The position numbers were made by a program, and so were the translations under genes. The notes below the pieces were generated by a model. The model saw only the letters and a list, made by a program, of their open reading frames with translations. It was not told the DNA's origin and did no database searches. A stretch of DNA of 64,000 nt from Lacrimispora algidixylanolytica (GTDB lineage: Bacteria > Bacillota > Clostridia > Lachnospirales > Lachnospiraceae): assembly GCF_003609635.1 (NCBI RefSeq), contig NZ_MCIA01000032.1, positions 62,001 through 126,000 on the forward strand, written 5' to 3'. This document shows, piece after piece, positions 24,393-32,618 of the stretch; the first letter of the stretch is position 1; the number at the start of each line of letters is the position of its first letter.

Positions 24393-25388
24393 TTAAACTA
24401 CGTATAGGATTGTCATTTCTTTTAATTTTGTTTCAATCATTTGTCTTAAGAATATCTCACCGTCCGCCTTTAATTCATTTCGGTAGCAGTATCTTCCCCT
24501 GCCCCGTCCAGTCATTAGCTCTTTGGAGTAAAGTTGTTCAGATTGAGGGAATGCTTCTGTGTTGATGGCATTATGGACATAGCTATAGGTCATGAAGATG
24601 ATTTCAATGGGAGCTTGTTTTTTCGCTTTATCAGTTAACTGCATCGAGAGGGTGTCAATAAGCTCTGTATAAAGGGTTTTCCAGTCTTCTGTTAATATGA
24701 CAGGAGCAATTAATAGCCCAACCTGATAACCGGCATCACACATGCGGTTTAAGGCCGTTAGTCTGGCATTTAAGTTTGAGGTGCCCGGTTCAAAGCGGCT
24801 GATAATGGATTGGGGATTTACACTCATTCGAATAATAATTCTGCCCCTGTGATTTAAACCCAAAAGAGGCTCAACCTGGTTGAATTTAGTGGGAAAGGTG
24901 AGAGAACCGTATTGACTTTTACTGAAATTTTCAATTGTCCAAGATAGATTTCCAGTTATGGTGTTCTCAAGAACTAAGTCACTGTTACTGCCGATTTCGT
25001 AGGTATAATCCTTTTGAGAACGGATTCCATGATCAATGATCTTTTTCAGCATCTGATCTCGGTTTACAAACAGGCGAAGATAAGCACATTTATTATAATT
25101 GCATACTAAGTAACAGTAATGACACATGGCGGTACAGCCCGACGATGTATAGGGAACTAGAAAATCAGACACTTTATGATTTGGAACGTAGTTGTGGGTC
25201 TTTCGTACCCCAATGACAATAACTTGCTTTAAGGATGGAAAATCTTTATTAGGACGGGTTCTGAGTTCATCAATCTTATTGTGTGTTTCAATAGGGACCC
25301 AGGGAACGTCACTGTATTTTTCTTTTAAATGTTGGCCTAGCTCATATTGGAGAGAGTCGGGCTCATAATAAATTTTATCCGGGAACAT
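24393..25388 (-). CDS. splB: Spore photoproduct lyase
   Basis: The 331-aa radical SAM enzyme has SSGCTAMCHYCYL (Cys85, 89, 92: the CxxxCxxC cluster motif typical of SPL), NPQSIISRFEPGTSNLNARLTALNRM, and a C-terminal GRGRYCYRNE region. It repairs the thymine dimer 5-thyminyl-5,6-dihydrothymine in germinating spores. The position aligning with Bacillus subtilis Cys141, the H-atom donor, falls in YEIGSNSDL and reads Ser, not Cys, so the donor must be a different residue. ATG at 25388 with AGGAGG. Monocistronic, next to other spore-linked genes. Confidence 0.93.
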   Translation of the reverse strand: MFPDKIYYEPDSLQYELGQHLKEKYSDVPWVPIETHNKIDELRTRPNKDFPSLKQVIVIGVRKTHNYVPNHKVSDFLVPYTSSGCTAMCHYCYLVCNYNKCAYLRLFVNRDQMLKKIIDHGIRSQKDYTYEIGSNSDLVLENTITGNLSWTIENFSKSQYGSLTFPTKFNQVEPLLGLNHRGRIIIRMSVNPQSIISRFEPGTSNLNARLTALNRMCDAGYQVGLLIAPVILTEDWKTLYTELIDTLSMQLTDKAKKQAPIEIIFMTYSYVHNAINTEAFPQSEQLYSKELMTGRGRGRYCYRNELKADGEIFLRQMIETKLKEMTILYVV

Positions 25389-25494
25389 GGTATACCTCCT
25401 GTTTTTCTAAACTTAGTATGTGTGAAAAATAGGAAGTTTCTATGAAAACTTGCACAAAAATTGAAGATAAATATGGACAACATTACATAGCTGA

Positions 25495-25983
25495 TTACGG
25501 AGTACTAAATATAGGAAGAGGGGGTGGTACAAAAGTAAATATAAAAAACAGTAGCATAAGTAGCGTGACGGCAAAGAACAAAAGACCATTGTACTTACGG
25601 AGCAAGCAGTTTTTTGATAAATAATAACTGAATGCAAAGGCAATAAAAACAGATAGATAGAAAATAAGAATATCAATAACCAGGCTGCTTTTTCCAAGTA
25701 TGGGGGTGTAGAGGTAAAACATAACAGGTATGAGAAGAGTGCCAATTAACATGCCGGCATAATAGGCCGAGGTCTGGCAAGGATTCGTATCCTTATTCTT
25801 TGTGAGCAAACCAAATAGTAACATAGGAAAAAAGATTAGTTTCATATGTTCCCAAACGGATTCATTGACAGGGGAAATAAGTCCCACAATCAAATTTTCG
25901 CCTGACCATTCATATACGAAATGAAACAATGTCCCTATAATCCATACGAATAAGATTCCGATAATTACAACGTATTTTTTCAT
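25495..25983 (-). CDS. DUF6512-like membrane protein
   Basis: The 162-aa protein has about five hydrophobic helices and conserved-looking FHFVYEWSGENLIVGLISPVNESVWEHMKLIFFP near the N-terminus (cited in parts over residues 20-53) and a proline-rich C-terminus FVPPPLP. The family is uncharacterised and frequent in Lachnospiraceae and Clostridia. The ATG at 25983 follows AAGGAGGAAA. It lies between splB and the subtilase-like pair, all on the minus strand, but separate promoters cannot be excluded. Confidence 0.65.
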   Translation of the reverse strand: MKKYVVIIGILFVWIIGTLFHFVYEWSGENLIVGLISPVNESVWEHMKLIFFPMLLFGLLTKNKDTNPCQTSAYYAGMLIGTLLIPVMFYLYTPILGKSSLVIDILIFYLSVFIAFAFSYYLSKNCLLRKYNGLLFFAVTLLMLLFFIFTFVPPPLPIFSTP

Positions 25984-26028
25984 ATGTGTTTCCTCCTTCT
26001 CATTAAGATGATGCCATGTTTCATAAGT

Positions 26029-27702
26029 TTATATGTTAGTAAGTCCCTGAAATAAGTTATTGATATCTATCTGACCATAGCCCCATACGTTATTGGGATA
26101 AACTTCAGTAGTCGAACGTCTTGCGCCGCGAATAATCAGACGGTTGATATCATTGCCAGTCATAGATGGATAATTTCCTCTTGGGACGGCCCATTCCATA
26201 ACCATAGCCACAATTCCTGCTGCGTGAGCACTGGCGGCTCCTGTTCCCGTAGCTGTTCCGTAAAGGTTACCTGGGACTGCGCAGGGAAGCTCAAAGCCAG
26301 GTGCGGCAATATCAGGCTTCACAAGCCCATTTCTAGCATACCCCCTGCTAGATTCACCTAATATGCTGTCAGTCAGTTGATTATAGGCAGTAACCGTCAG
26401 TTGATTGACACCGTTTCCTGGGGAAGTAATAGTAGTATCTGGATTTGGGTTAAGAAAAAAGGTATCATTTGAAATTAAATCCCCACTAGGAAGCCAGCAA
26501 TGAAAGGAAAAAGGTTCATTTCCAACACTTTGAGCACGAAAATACCAGATACCAGCCGCCGGATTTTGAAAACGGATGAGAATTAGCTGATCACCGGTTT
26601 CCTCCTCTAAAACAATATTATTGACCCATACAATACTTTGAGTAAATATGAATTCAAATTTTCTGCATTCGTTGATGGTAGGAAAAACTCTCTGGGTAGA
26701 TTCCCTGTTAGGTGAAGAGACATCTATGGAGATTCGTTCCGGTGCATAGGGCCATATCTCCATCCACAAAAGAGGCTCATTTTCCCCAATTCTTAATTCA
26801 AAATCATTGTATAATGGGGGAGTGGTAGTACTGTTGAAATAATGCCTCCGCTTATTTCCTTCATTACCGGCCGAGACAGTGACTCCGATTCCAGGAAGTT
26901 GTACCACATAGGTCAAATAACTGCTTAAGATACCTCGCCCGTCATGCCCCCCTTGATTGCTCCCTAAGGCCACGCATATGACGATTGGACGGCCTATTTT
27001 TTGTGATATAAGTTGAAGATACCTTGTACCAAGCAAGATATCTGACTCCTGAAAGCAATAAGCGTTGGGCTTGACAAAAAATAATTCTTTTAAATTTTTC
27101 TTAGCCTCTTTAAGTTTTACAATCACAATATCAGATTCTGGAACAATGCCAGAAAAGGTTAGATCCTCATTGGGCTTTCCTGCAATGATGCTCGTAATAG
27201 CGGTACCGTGGCCGTTGCTATCCACAGAGGGAACAAGGGAAAGAGGATCTTCAGAGCGTAAAGCCTGATTGATCGTATCCCGGTTGTACTCGCTGCCAAA
27301 GGTAAATCCATCAGGCGGGGTACCTGTTTGTATGGTCTGATCCCAAATTGTTTGTATGCGGGTAGTCCCGTCGTTATTTCGGAATGCCTCATGAAGGTAA
27401 TCGATACCGGTGTCAATAACACCAATCATAACCCCACGGCCGAACAGGCCGAGAAAGGGATTTCGTTGGACCGTTCCAATCCCTGATTTTTCAATGCTGA
27501 TAGTTGATTCAAGGGTATAGAGGGCAGGAAATGCATTGTATGGCTGGCCTCCTAAACTACAAGGATCCATATCGGTTCTTAGGACATGGACTAAAGAGTT
27601 GCGTTCAGTGAGAAAGGTAATATTATCCCCCTTGTCAAAGGCTGGGACAGATATATTGCTTAAGATTATGTCGTAATAATCATTGTCTAGAATTTTGCTC
27701 AA
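26029..27702 (-). CDS. Subtilase-like (S8, Csp-type) pseudoprotease, copy 1
   Basis: The 557-aa protein has a short N-terminal prodomain-like region (about 1-85) and a clostridial Csp-type S8 domain with a large inserted beta domain. The triad Asp is present (VIDTGID, Asp97), as are the His (NGHGTA, His165) and the oxyanion Asn (SAGNEG). The catalytic Ser position in the GTSxA motif reads GTGAASAHAAG, that is Gly488. No signal peptide is seen. In C. difficile, pseudoprotease CspC also has Gly at this site and signals germination. Start is TTG with AGGAGG. A paralogue of equal length follows upstream at 27794. Confidence 0.85.
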   Translation of the reverse strand: MSKILDNDYYDIILSNISVPAFDKGDNITFLTERNSLVHVLRTDMDPCSLGGQPYNAFPALYTLESTISIEKSGIGTVQRNPFLGLFGRGVMIGVIDTGIDYLHEAFRNNDGTTRIQTIWDQTIQTGTPPDGFTFGSEYNRDTINQALRSEDPLSLVPSVDSNGHGTAITSIIAGKPNEDLTFSGIVPESDIVIVKLKEAKKNLKELFFVKPNAYCFQESDILLGTRYLQLISQKIGRPIVICVALGSNQGGHDGRGILSSYLTYVVQLPGIGVTVSAGNEGNKRRHYFNSTTTPPLYNDFELRIGENEPLLWMEIWPYAPERISIDVSSPNRESTQRVFPTINECRKFEFIFTQSIVWVNNIVLEEETGDQLILIRFQNPAAGIWYFRAQSVGNEPFSFHCWLPSGDLISNDTFFLNPNPDTTITSPGNGVNQLTVTAYNQLTDSILGESSRGYARNGLVKPDIAAPGFELPCAVPGNLYGTATGTGAASAHAAGIVAMVMEWAVPRGNYPSMTGNDINRLIIRGARRSTTEVYPNNVWGYGQIDINNLFQGLTNI

Positions 27703-27793
27703 GTTCCAGCCTCCTGTCTAATCTGATGAAGCGTATAATATATATTATGCAAGGCAATGACCTTTATGAGCGGTCAGATAGTACAAGAAGGCA

Positions 27794-29467
27794 TCAGATA
27801 TTTGTAAGACGTTCAAATAAGCTATTTACTTCCAGTTTTCCATATCCCCAAATATTATTGGGATAGACCAGGGAACTATCACGCCTTGCCCCTCTTATAA
27901 TAAGCCGGCTAGCATCGAATCCGCTCATCAAGGTGTAATTTCCCCTTGTAATTCCCCATTCCATAAGCATAGCCATGGCTCCAGCAGCATGGGCTGCTGC
28001 GGCACCAGTCCCAGTCAAAGTTCCGTATATATTTCCAGGCAAAGCACAGGGGATTTGATATCCAGGAGAAGCGATATCTGGTGTAACAAGACCATTTCTG
28101 GCATAACCTCTACTTGATTCTAATAGGATGCTTTCATCAAACTGATTGTATGCGGTAACGGTCATCTGACTGACCCCATTTCCAGGAGACGTGATGGTTG
28201 TATCTGGGTTTGGGTTAAGAAAAAAAGTTTCATTGGAAATTAGATTTCCTGAGGGCATCCATGCATGAAAGGACAACGGAGAATTATCCAGGCTTTGAAT
28301 TCGGATTCTCCATACTCCGGAAAGAGCATTCTGGAAGCGAACTAGTATCAGTTGATCACCAGTTTCTTCCTCGAAAATAAAGTTGTTAACCCATAAGACA
28401 CTGGGAGTAAATATAAAGTCGAACATTCTACAATCACTAATAGCAGGGTAAACCTGCTGTGTGGATTCTCTGTTCGGGGAGGAGATGTCAATTGAGAGAC
28501 GACCTAAAGCGTAGGGCCAGATTTCCATGGAAAAAAGCTTGTCATTTTCCCCAATTCGTAATTCGAAATCGTTATAAAATGGGGCAGTTGTGGTACTGTT
28601 GAAATAATGCCTGCGGCTGCTTCCTTCATTGCCTGCTGAAACAGATAAACCAATTCCAGGGACCCTTGCCAGATAATTCACGTAATTGCTAACGGCACTG
28701 CTTCCATCGTGTGAGCCCATACTGCTGCCTAAGGCGATACAGATGACAATAGGGCGGCTTGAGGTTGAAGCGTAAGTCTCCATATAACGTAGTGCCAGTA
28801 TGATGTCGGATTCCTGATAACAAAGCTTATCTTCCGGTACAAACATGATTTGTTTACTGATTGGCTTTGCCTCTTTAAGCTTTACAACGACTAGTTCTGA
28901 TTCAGGTACGACTCCTGAAAATGTGTTCTCCTCGTTTGGCCTTCCAGCAATGATACTTGCGATAGAAGTACCATGGCCATTGGTATCCGTAGTTGGGACA
29001 ATGGTACGAGGATTTTCAGATCTTAATGCGAGATTGATTGTATCCCTGTTGTATTCCGTTCCGAATGTAAAGCCTTGAGGAGGAGGGCCGTCCTGAATGG
29101 TCTGATCCCAGATGGAAAGTATTCTTGTGGTATTGTCGTTATGCAAAAAAGCTTGATGGAGATAATCAATCCCTGTATCAATGATACCAATGATAACACC
29201 TCTGCCGAAAAGACCAAGAAAAGGATTTCGCTGAACCGTTCCAATTCCTGATTTTTCAATGCTGATTGTAGAGGTAAGAGTATATAAAGTAGGAAAATTA
29301 TTATAAGGAAAACTCCCGAGAATGCAAGGATCAAATTCTGCAACCGGGACATTTAACAGAGAATGTCTTAAATTAAGCAAGGTTATGTTATCGCCCGAAT
29401 CATATGTGGGAATCGAGACGTTATTGATAATAAGATCATAATAGTTATTATCTATAATTTTTTCCAA
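27794..29467 (-). CDS. Subtilase-like (S8, Csp-type) pseudoprotease, copy 2
   Basis: This 557-aa protein is a tandem paralogue of the gene at 26029, collinear without gaps at both ends (same length, same Asp97, His165, SAGNEG, and HYFNSTTT). The nucleophile site reads GTGAAAAHAAG, again Gly488 instead of Ser. The TTG start has a GGTGGG-type site. The two genes are 91 bases apart on the same strand, so probably one transcription unit. Both being Ser-less indicates loss of proteolysis before or soon after duplication; a sensory or scaffold role in spore germination is inferred from Csp biology, not shown. Confidence 0.85.
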   Translation of the reverse strand: MEKIIDNNYYDLIINNVSIPTYDSGDNITLLNLRHSLLNVPVAEFDPCILGSFPYNNFPTLYTLTSTISIEKSGIGTVQRNPFLGLFGRGVIIGIIDTGIDYLHQAFLHNDNTTRILSIWDQTIQDGPPPQGFTFGTEYNRDTINLALRSENPRTIVPTTDTNGHGTSIASIIAGRPNEENTFSGVVPESELVVVKLKEAKPISKQIMFVPEDKLCYQESDIILALRYMETYASTSSRPIVICIALGSSMGSHDGSSAVSNYVNYLARVPGIGLSVSAGNEGSSRRHYFNSTTTAPFYNDFELRIGENDKLFSMEIWPYALGRLSIDISSPNRESTQQVYPAISDCRMFDFIFTPSVLWVNNFIFEEETGDQLILVRFQNALSGVWRIRIQSLDNSPLSFHAWMPSGNLISNETFFLNPNPDTTITSPGNGVSQMTVTAYNQFDESILLESSRGYARNGLVTPDIASPGYQIPCALPGNIYGTLTGTGAAAAHAAGAMAMLMEWGITRGNYTLMSGFDASRLIIRGARRDSSLVYPNNIWGYGKLEVNSLFERLTNI

Positions 29468-29549
29468 ATTTACCCACCAGCCTGATCCAAAAGATGCATT
29501 TGTTCTATATTATGCAGACAGGAATTTAATATGAGCGGCAAAAAACTGT

Positions 29550-30263
29550 TTATCCTTGCTTTTTTATGGAAGGTTTTATAAAGCCTTTCTCAACCCAGTA
29601 CCGATTGTCGGCAGATAGTATGACCTCTTTCCTTGCAGCCTGCTGGTGTAAAAGTCTGCAAAGGGCAAAGAGTCCCCTGACTTTTAGTCCGTTATGGGGC
29701 GGGGATGGATTTTTAAATTTCTTTGCGAATTTAACTGTTTTTCTTGTGATGTCCTTCTGACGTTTGTCAGACAATTGGTTAAAGATAATACCTTCCATCA
29801 ATCCGATACCCAGTGTGCGAATCTGTGAGACTCCAAGCCATCTAAGGCTGGTAGCAATATCACTTTGTGCCCCTTTTTGAATTGGTCCTACTGCATTTGT
29901 AAGAATGACCGCCTTTTTAGAAAACATGCGCTCATCTGGTCGATGTACCATCCAATGGACGCATAAATGATCCAGCAGTGATTTCATTTGCGCCGTGGTC
30001 CTCAGTGCATAAACAGGGGATGCAAAGACTAGCAAATCAGATTCCAACAAAGAATTCCAGATCGGTACAACGTGAGCCGCATGAGGACAAAGGTTTTCGT
30101 CGTGCAGAAAGCATATCTTACATCCACAGCAGAAATCAGGCAGATCGCTTGGGAGGTAATATTGTGTAATTTCATGGCCTGTACCAAGTGCATTTAAGAA
30201 AATCTCTTTGATGCGATAGGTGCAGCCCTTTTGTTCGGTGCCAGTAATTACGGTGATCTTCAT
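29550..30263 (-). CDS. Flavodoxin-fold NAD(P)H-dependent oxidoreductase
   Basis: The 237-aa protein begins MKITVITGTEQKGCTYRI, the FMN-phosphate-binding loop of the NADPH-dependent FMN reductase family, followed by the cysteine cluster DFCCGCKICF and LCPH, and FASPVYALRTTAQMKSLLD. The cysteine region resembles iron-sulfur flavoprotein (Isf)-like members. The ATG at 30263 is preferred: GAGGAGG lies just ahead. The substrate is unknown. It is upstream of the subtilase pair on the same strand, 82 bases away. Confidence 0.8.
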   Translation of the reverse strand: MKITVITGTEQKGCTYRIKEIFLNALGTGHEITQYYLPSDLPDFCCGCKICFLHDENLCPHAAHVVPIWNSLLESDLLVFASPVYALRTTAQMKSLLDHLCVHWMVHRPDERMFSKKAVILTNAVGPIQKGAQSDIATSLRWLGVSQIRTLGIGLMEGIIFNQLSDKRQKDITRKTVKFAKKFKNPSPPHNGLKVRGLFALCRLLHQQAARKEVILSADNRYWVEKGFIKPSIKKQG

Positions 30264-30491
30264 TGTACTCCTCCTCATGCTGTGTCATATTAGCAGTATA
30301 ACACATTGTATTTATAAAATGCAAAGAGGAAGACAGCACTTTTTTATATAAATAGGGTATAAAAAAACAGCAAGTGTTAAAGCAAAAGGTAAAGTTTTGA
30401 AAGGTTATTAATGGGATTTCGTAACTGGCTACTTTATAAAAGTGCTCAGGATAGTAAGATTAAACAATTTGGAAATGTTGATAAAACAAGA

Positions 30492-30529
30492 ACACCGGAA
30501 TTCCCTCTAAATAAGGAAATCCCGGTGTC
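30492..30529 (-). terminator. Rho-independent terminator of the tRNA transcript
   Basis: On the minus strand ACACCGGGATTTCC / GGAATTCCGGTGT followed by TCTTGTTTT, just beyond the tRNA genes. Confidence 0.75.
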
Positions 30530-30547
30530 TTGGCTGTTTATTAGAAC

Positions 30548-30621
30548 TGGAAGTAAAGGGGGTTTAACCCATGGCCTTTCGCGTGTAATGCGAACGCTCA
30601 TCCCGGCTGAGCTATACTTCT
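30548..30621 (-). pseudogene. Degenerate tRNA-Val (anticodon TAC)
   Basis: A cloverleaf can be drawn with acceptor AGAAGTA / TACTTCC, D-arm GCTC-GAGC, and anticodon arm TTCGC-ATTACAC-GCGAA (anticodon TAC). Two defects stand out: the 1-72 pair is A-C, and the T-loop reads TTAAACC instead of TTCRANY, lacking the invariant C56, with a mismatched T-stem. A one-base C deletion from TTCAAAC would explain this. It lies 5 bases downstream of tRNA-Ala and was probably part of the same transcript. It may be an inactive copy. Confidence 0.65.
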
Positions 30622-30626
30622 TATTC

Positions 30627-30699
30627 TGGAGATAGCGAGACTCGAACTCGTGACCTATGCGTTGCGAACGCATCGCTCTCCCATCTGAGCTATATCCCC
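30627..30699 (-). tRNA. tRNA-Ala (CGC)
   Basis: 73 bases form a standard cloverleaf: acceptor GGGGATA / TATCTCC with the alanine identity pair G3-U70, D-arm GCTC...GAGC, anticodon arm ATGCG-TTCGCAA-CGCAT (anticodon CGC, codon GCG), T-arm with GTTCGAGTC. CCA is not encoded. It is the first gene of a two-tRNA transcript. Confidence 0.93.
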
Positions 30700-30786
30700 T
30701 TGCCTAGATTATAGCACTAAGATTTTGAAATACAAGTAGAATCTGCACACTCAGGCTGGGAATGTTATGAAAGTTTTGTGTGATTT

Positions 30787-31734
30787 CTATAATACTATGT
30801 TGGTCTGATTGCCTTCCATCCACGTAGCAATGTTATCAAATACGATTTTAGCTCTTGCTTCCATGGACTGAACAGAAGCAAATGCAACATGGGGCGTTAC
30901 CATGGTATTTTTGCAGTTGAGGAGAGGGTGGCTGGTATCTAGTGGAGGTTCGCTTTCAAATACGTCAATCCCTGCACCAGAAAGATAACCGGAATTTAAT
31001 GCATCTGCCAACGCCTGAGAATCTACAACAGGGCCTCTAGATGCATTGATTAAGTAAGCGCCCTGTTTCATCTTGCCAATGGTATCCCTATTAATTAGAT
31101 GTCTTGAGTCCTCATTAAGAGGGCAGTGAAGGCTTACGATATCAGAGCGGGATAGGAGATCTTCTAAAGAAGTGAATTCTATAAATGAAGGCTCTGTTCC
31201 TGTTATATGCCGTTTGTTTCCCAAAATGTGACAGCCAAATACGTTTAAAAGATCCGCAGTTCTTGTTCCAATGGCCCCCATGCCTATTATTCCCACGGTT
31301 TTTCCCATGATTTCGCTTCCCACCAGACCATCTTTCGTTTTTCCTTCCCGGCAACGTGCTTCTACCTGAGGAATATTTCTAAGGAGAGAGAGCATCATGC
31401 AGATGGTCAATTCTGCTACGGCTTGAGTGGAGTATCCGGCGGCATTGCTTACCTGGATTCCTTTTGATTTTGCAGCCGAGAGGTCTACGTGGTCGACTCC
31501 CGTAAAAGCCACATCAATGAATTTAAGGTTTTTACAGGAGGATATTACTTCTCCGGTAAGAGGCATATTGGCGATTATAATGATATCTGCTTCTTTGGCA
31601 CGTTCTATCTGAACCTGTGGATTCGTGTCTTTTTCGTAGGCAGTAAAGCTATGTCCTGCTTCCATAAGAGGTTTGGCATAATCCATTAACAGGTTGTTTG
31701 GAATTCCAAGTGATTCTAACAATACGATATTCAT
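30787..31734 (-). CDS. D-isomer-specific 2-hydroxyacid dehydrogenase
   Basis: The 315-aa protein has the PGDH-type fold: NAD-binding GIIGMGAIGTRTADL, HCPLNEDSRHLIN, NASRGPVVD (substrate arginine), VFESEPP (catalytic Glu) and TPHVAFAS (catalytic His). It reduces a 2-oxoacid or oxidises a D-2-hydroxyacid; substrate unknown. The frame runs to 31881, but the ATG at 31734 with a GGGAG site starts at the canonical MNIVLLE. It lies downstream of the PadR gene, with a 101-base gap, on the same strand. Confidence 0.88.
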   Translation of the reverse strand: MNIVLLESLGIPNNLLMDYAKPLMEAGHSFTAYEKDTNPQVQIERAKEADIIIIANMPLTGEVISSCKNLKFIDVAFTGVDHVDLSAAKSKGIQVSNAAGYSTQAVAELTICMMLSLLRNIPQVEARCREGKTKDGLVGSEIMGKTVGIIGMGAIGTRTADLLNVFGCHILGNKRHITGTEPSFIEFTSLEDLLSRSDIVSLHCPLNEDSRHLINRDTIGKMKQGAYLINASRGPVVDSQALADALNSGYLSGAGIDVFESEPPLDTSHPLLNCKNTMVTPHVAFASVQSMEARAKIVFDNIATWMEGNQTNIVL

Positions 31735-31835
31735 AAGCATAACTCCCATCTTTTTATAATTTAGAAACCAAAGAAATAAAGGCTCTGCATATTTGATTAT
31801 ACCACCGGGGCAATGAATTAAAAAGAGGAGAGGGG

Positions 31836-32393
31836 TTACTTTGGTGATGTTTGCGGGTTTTCCTTTGAGTACATAATGCATTCATCAATCCATGCGATAT
31901 AATTTTCCTCCCTCATAATTGCACCTCGAAGTACTAAAAAGTCACCGAACCGATCAGACGAGGCAGAGGGAACTTCTAGGTACTGCTCAAATATCTTTTT
32001 TAAGGTATTGAGACGATTTACGTGCTGGAGACGCTGGTTTTCAAGAAGATGGATTCTGCTGCCGACCTCTAAATTGTTTGAGAAGTACATGCGAAGACGG
32101 AAAATATCTTTTGGTGTTCTTTGTAAATTTTCATCTTTGAGAATCCACTGGGTGAAATCTTTTATTCCTTTATCGGTAATGGTATATCGTTTGGCTTCTA
32201 GTATGTCTCCGCTAATTTCAATGTTAAAAACCACATGTCCTTCTGATGTTAGCTTTTTTAGTTCTGGGTAGATCTGGCTATGATTTGCATACCAAAATTC
32301 AGCCAGTTCATAACTAAATTCTTTTGCAATCTCATAGCCGGTCATCGGTCGTTTGATTAAAAGTCCTAAAATGGCATACTTTAAAGCTCGCAT
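31836..32393 (-). CDS. PadR-family transcriptional regulator
   Basis: The 185-aa protein has the PadR winged helix (about 1-75, ALKYAILGLLIKRPMTGYEIAKEF and SQIYPELKKLTSEGHV) and a helical vinculin-like C-terminal domain. It starts at the ATG at 32393; the ATG at 32411 lacks a ribosome binding site. It is divergent from the OFA transporter gene, and both promoters overlap palindromic TTGACATG-containing sites, so it probably represses itself and the transporter. Confidence 0.88.
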   Translation of the reverse strand: MRALKYAILGLLIKRPMTGYEIAKEFSYELAEFWYANHSQIYPELKKLTSEGHVVFNIEISGDILEAKRYTITDKGIKDFTQWILKDENLQRTPKDIFRLRMYFSNNLEVGSRIHLLENQRLQHVNRLNTLKKIFEQYLEVPSASSDRFGDFLVLRGAIMREENYIAWIDECIMYSKENPQTSPK

Positions 32394-32472
32394 AGTCTCA
32401 ATCCTTTTCATATGTAAATGTTAAATAAATAACTAGATGGAATGTTCGTTGCATTCCCATTCTTTTTTATCA

Positions 32473-32500
32473 ACTATATCATATTTGCATGACATGTCAA
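32473..32500 (-). promoter_or_regulatory. padR promoter with overlapping palindrome
   Basis: On the minus strand TTGACA at 32500-32495, 16 bases, TATAGT at 32478-32473. The perfect palindrome TGACATGTCA (32490-32499) covers the -35. Confidence 0.6.
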
Positions 32501-32543
32501 TGAATCATCTCAATTTGGAATAGACAAAAATAGACAACTAAAC

Positions 32544-32581
32544 ATGTATACATTGACATGATTCGTGGTTTGTGTTATAAA
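32544..32581 (+). promoter_or_regulatory. OFA transporter promoter with overlapping palindrome
   Basis: TTGACA at 32553-32558, 17 bases, TATAAA at 32576-32581. The perfect palindrome ATGTATACAT (32544-32553) abuts the -35. ATGT/ACAT half sites are typical of PadR operators. Confidence 0.65.
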
Positions 32582-32618
32582 TATTGTTATAAAAATAACA
32601 ATGTAGGAGGGGTATCAA

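Noticed and set aside
30411-30673. Short frames on both strands across the tRNA genes
   Set aside because: They overlap the tRNA genes and their terminator; no ribosome binding sites.
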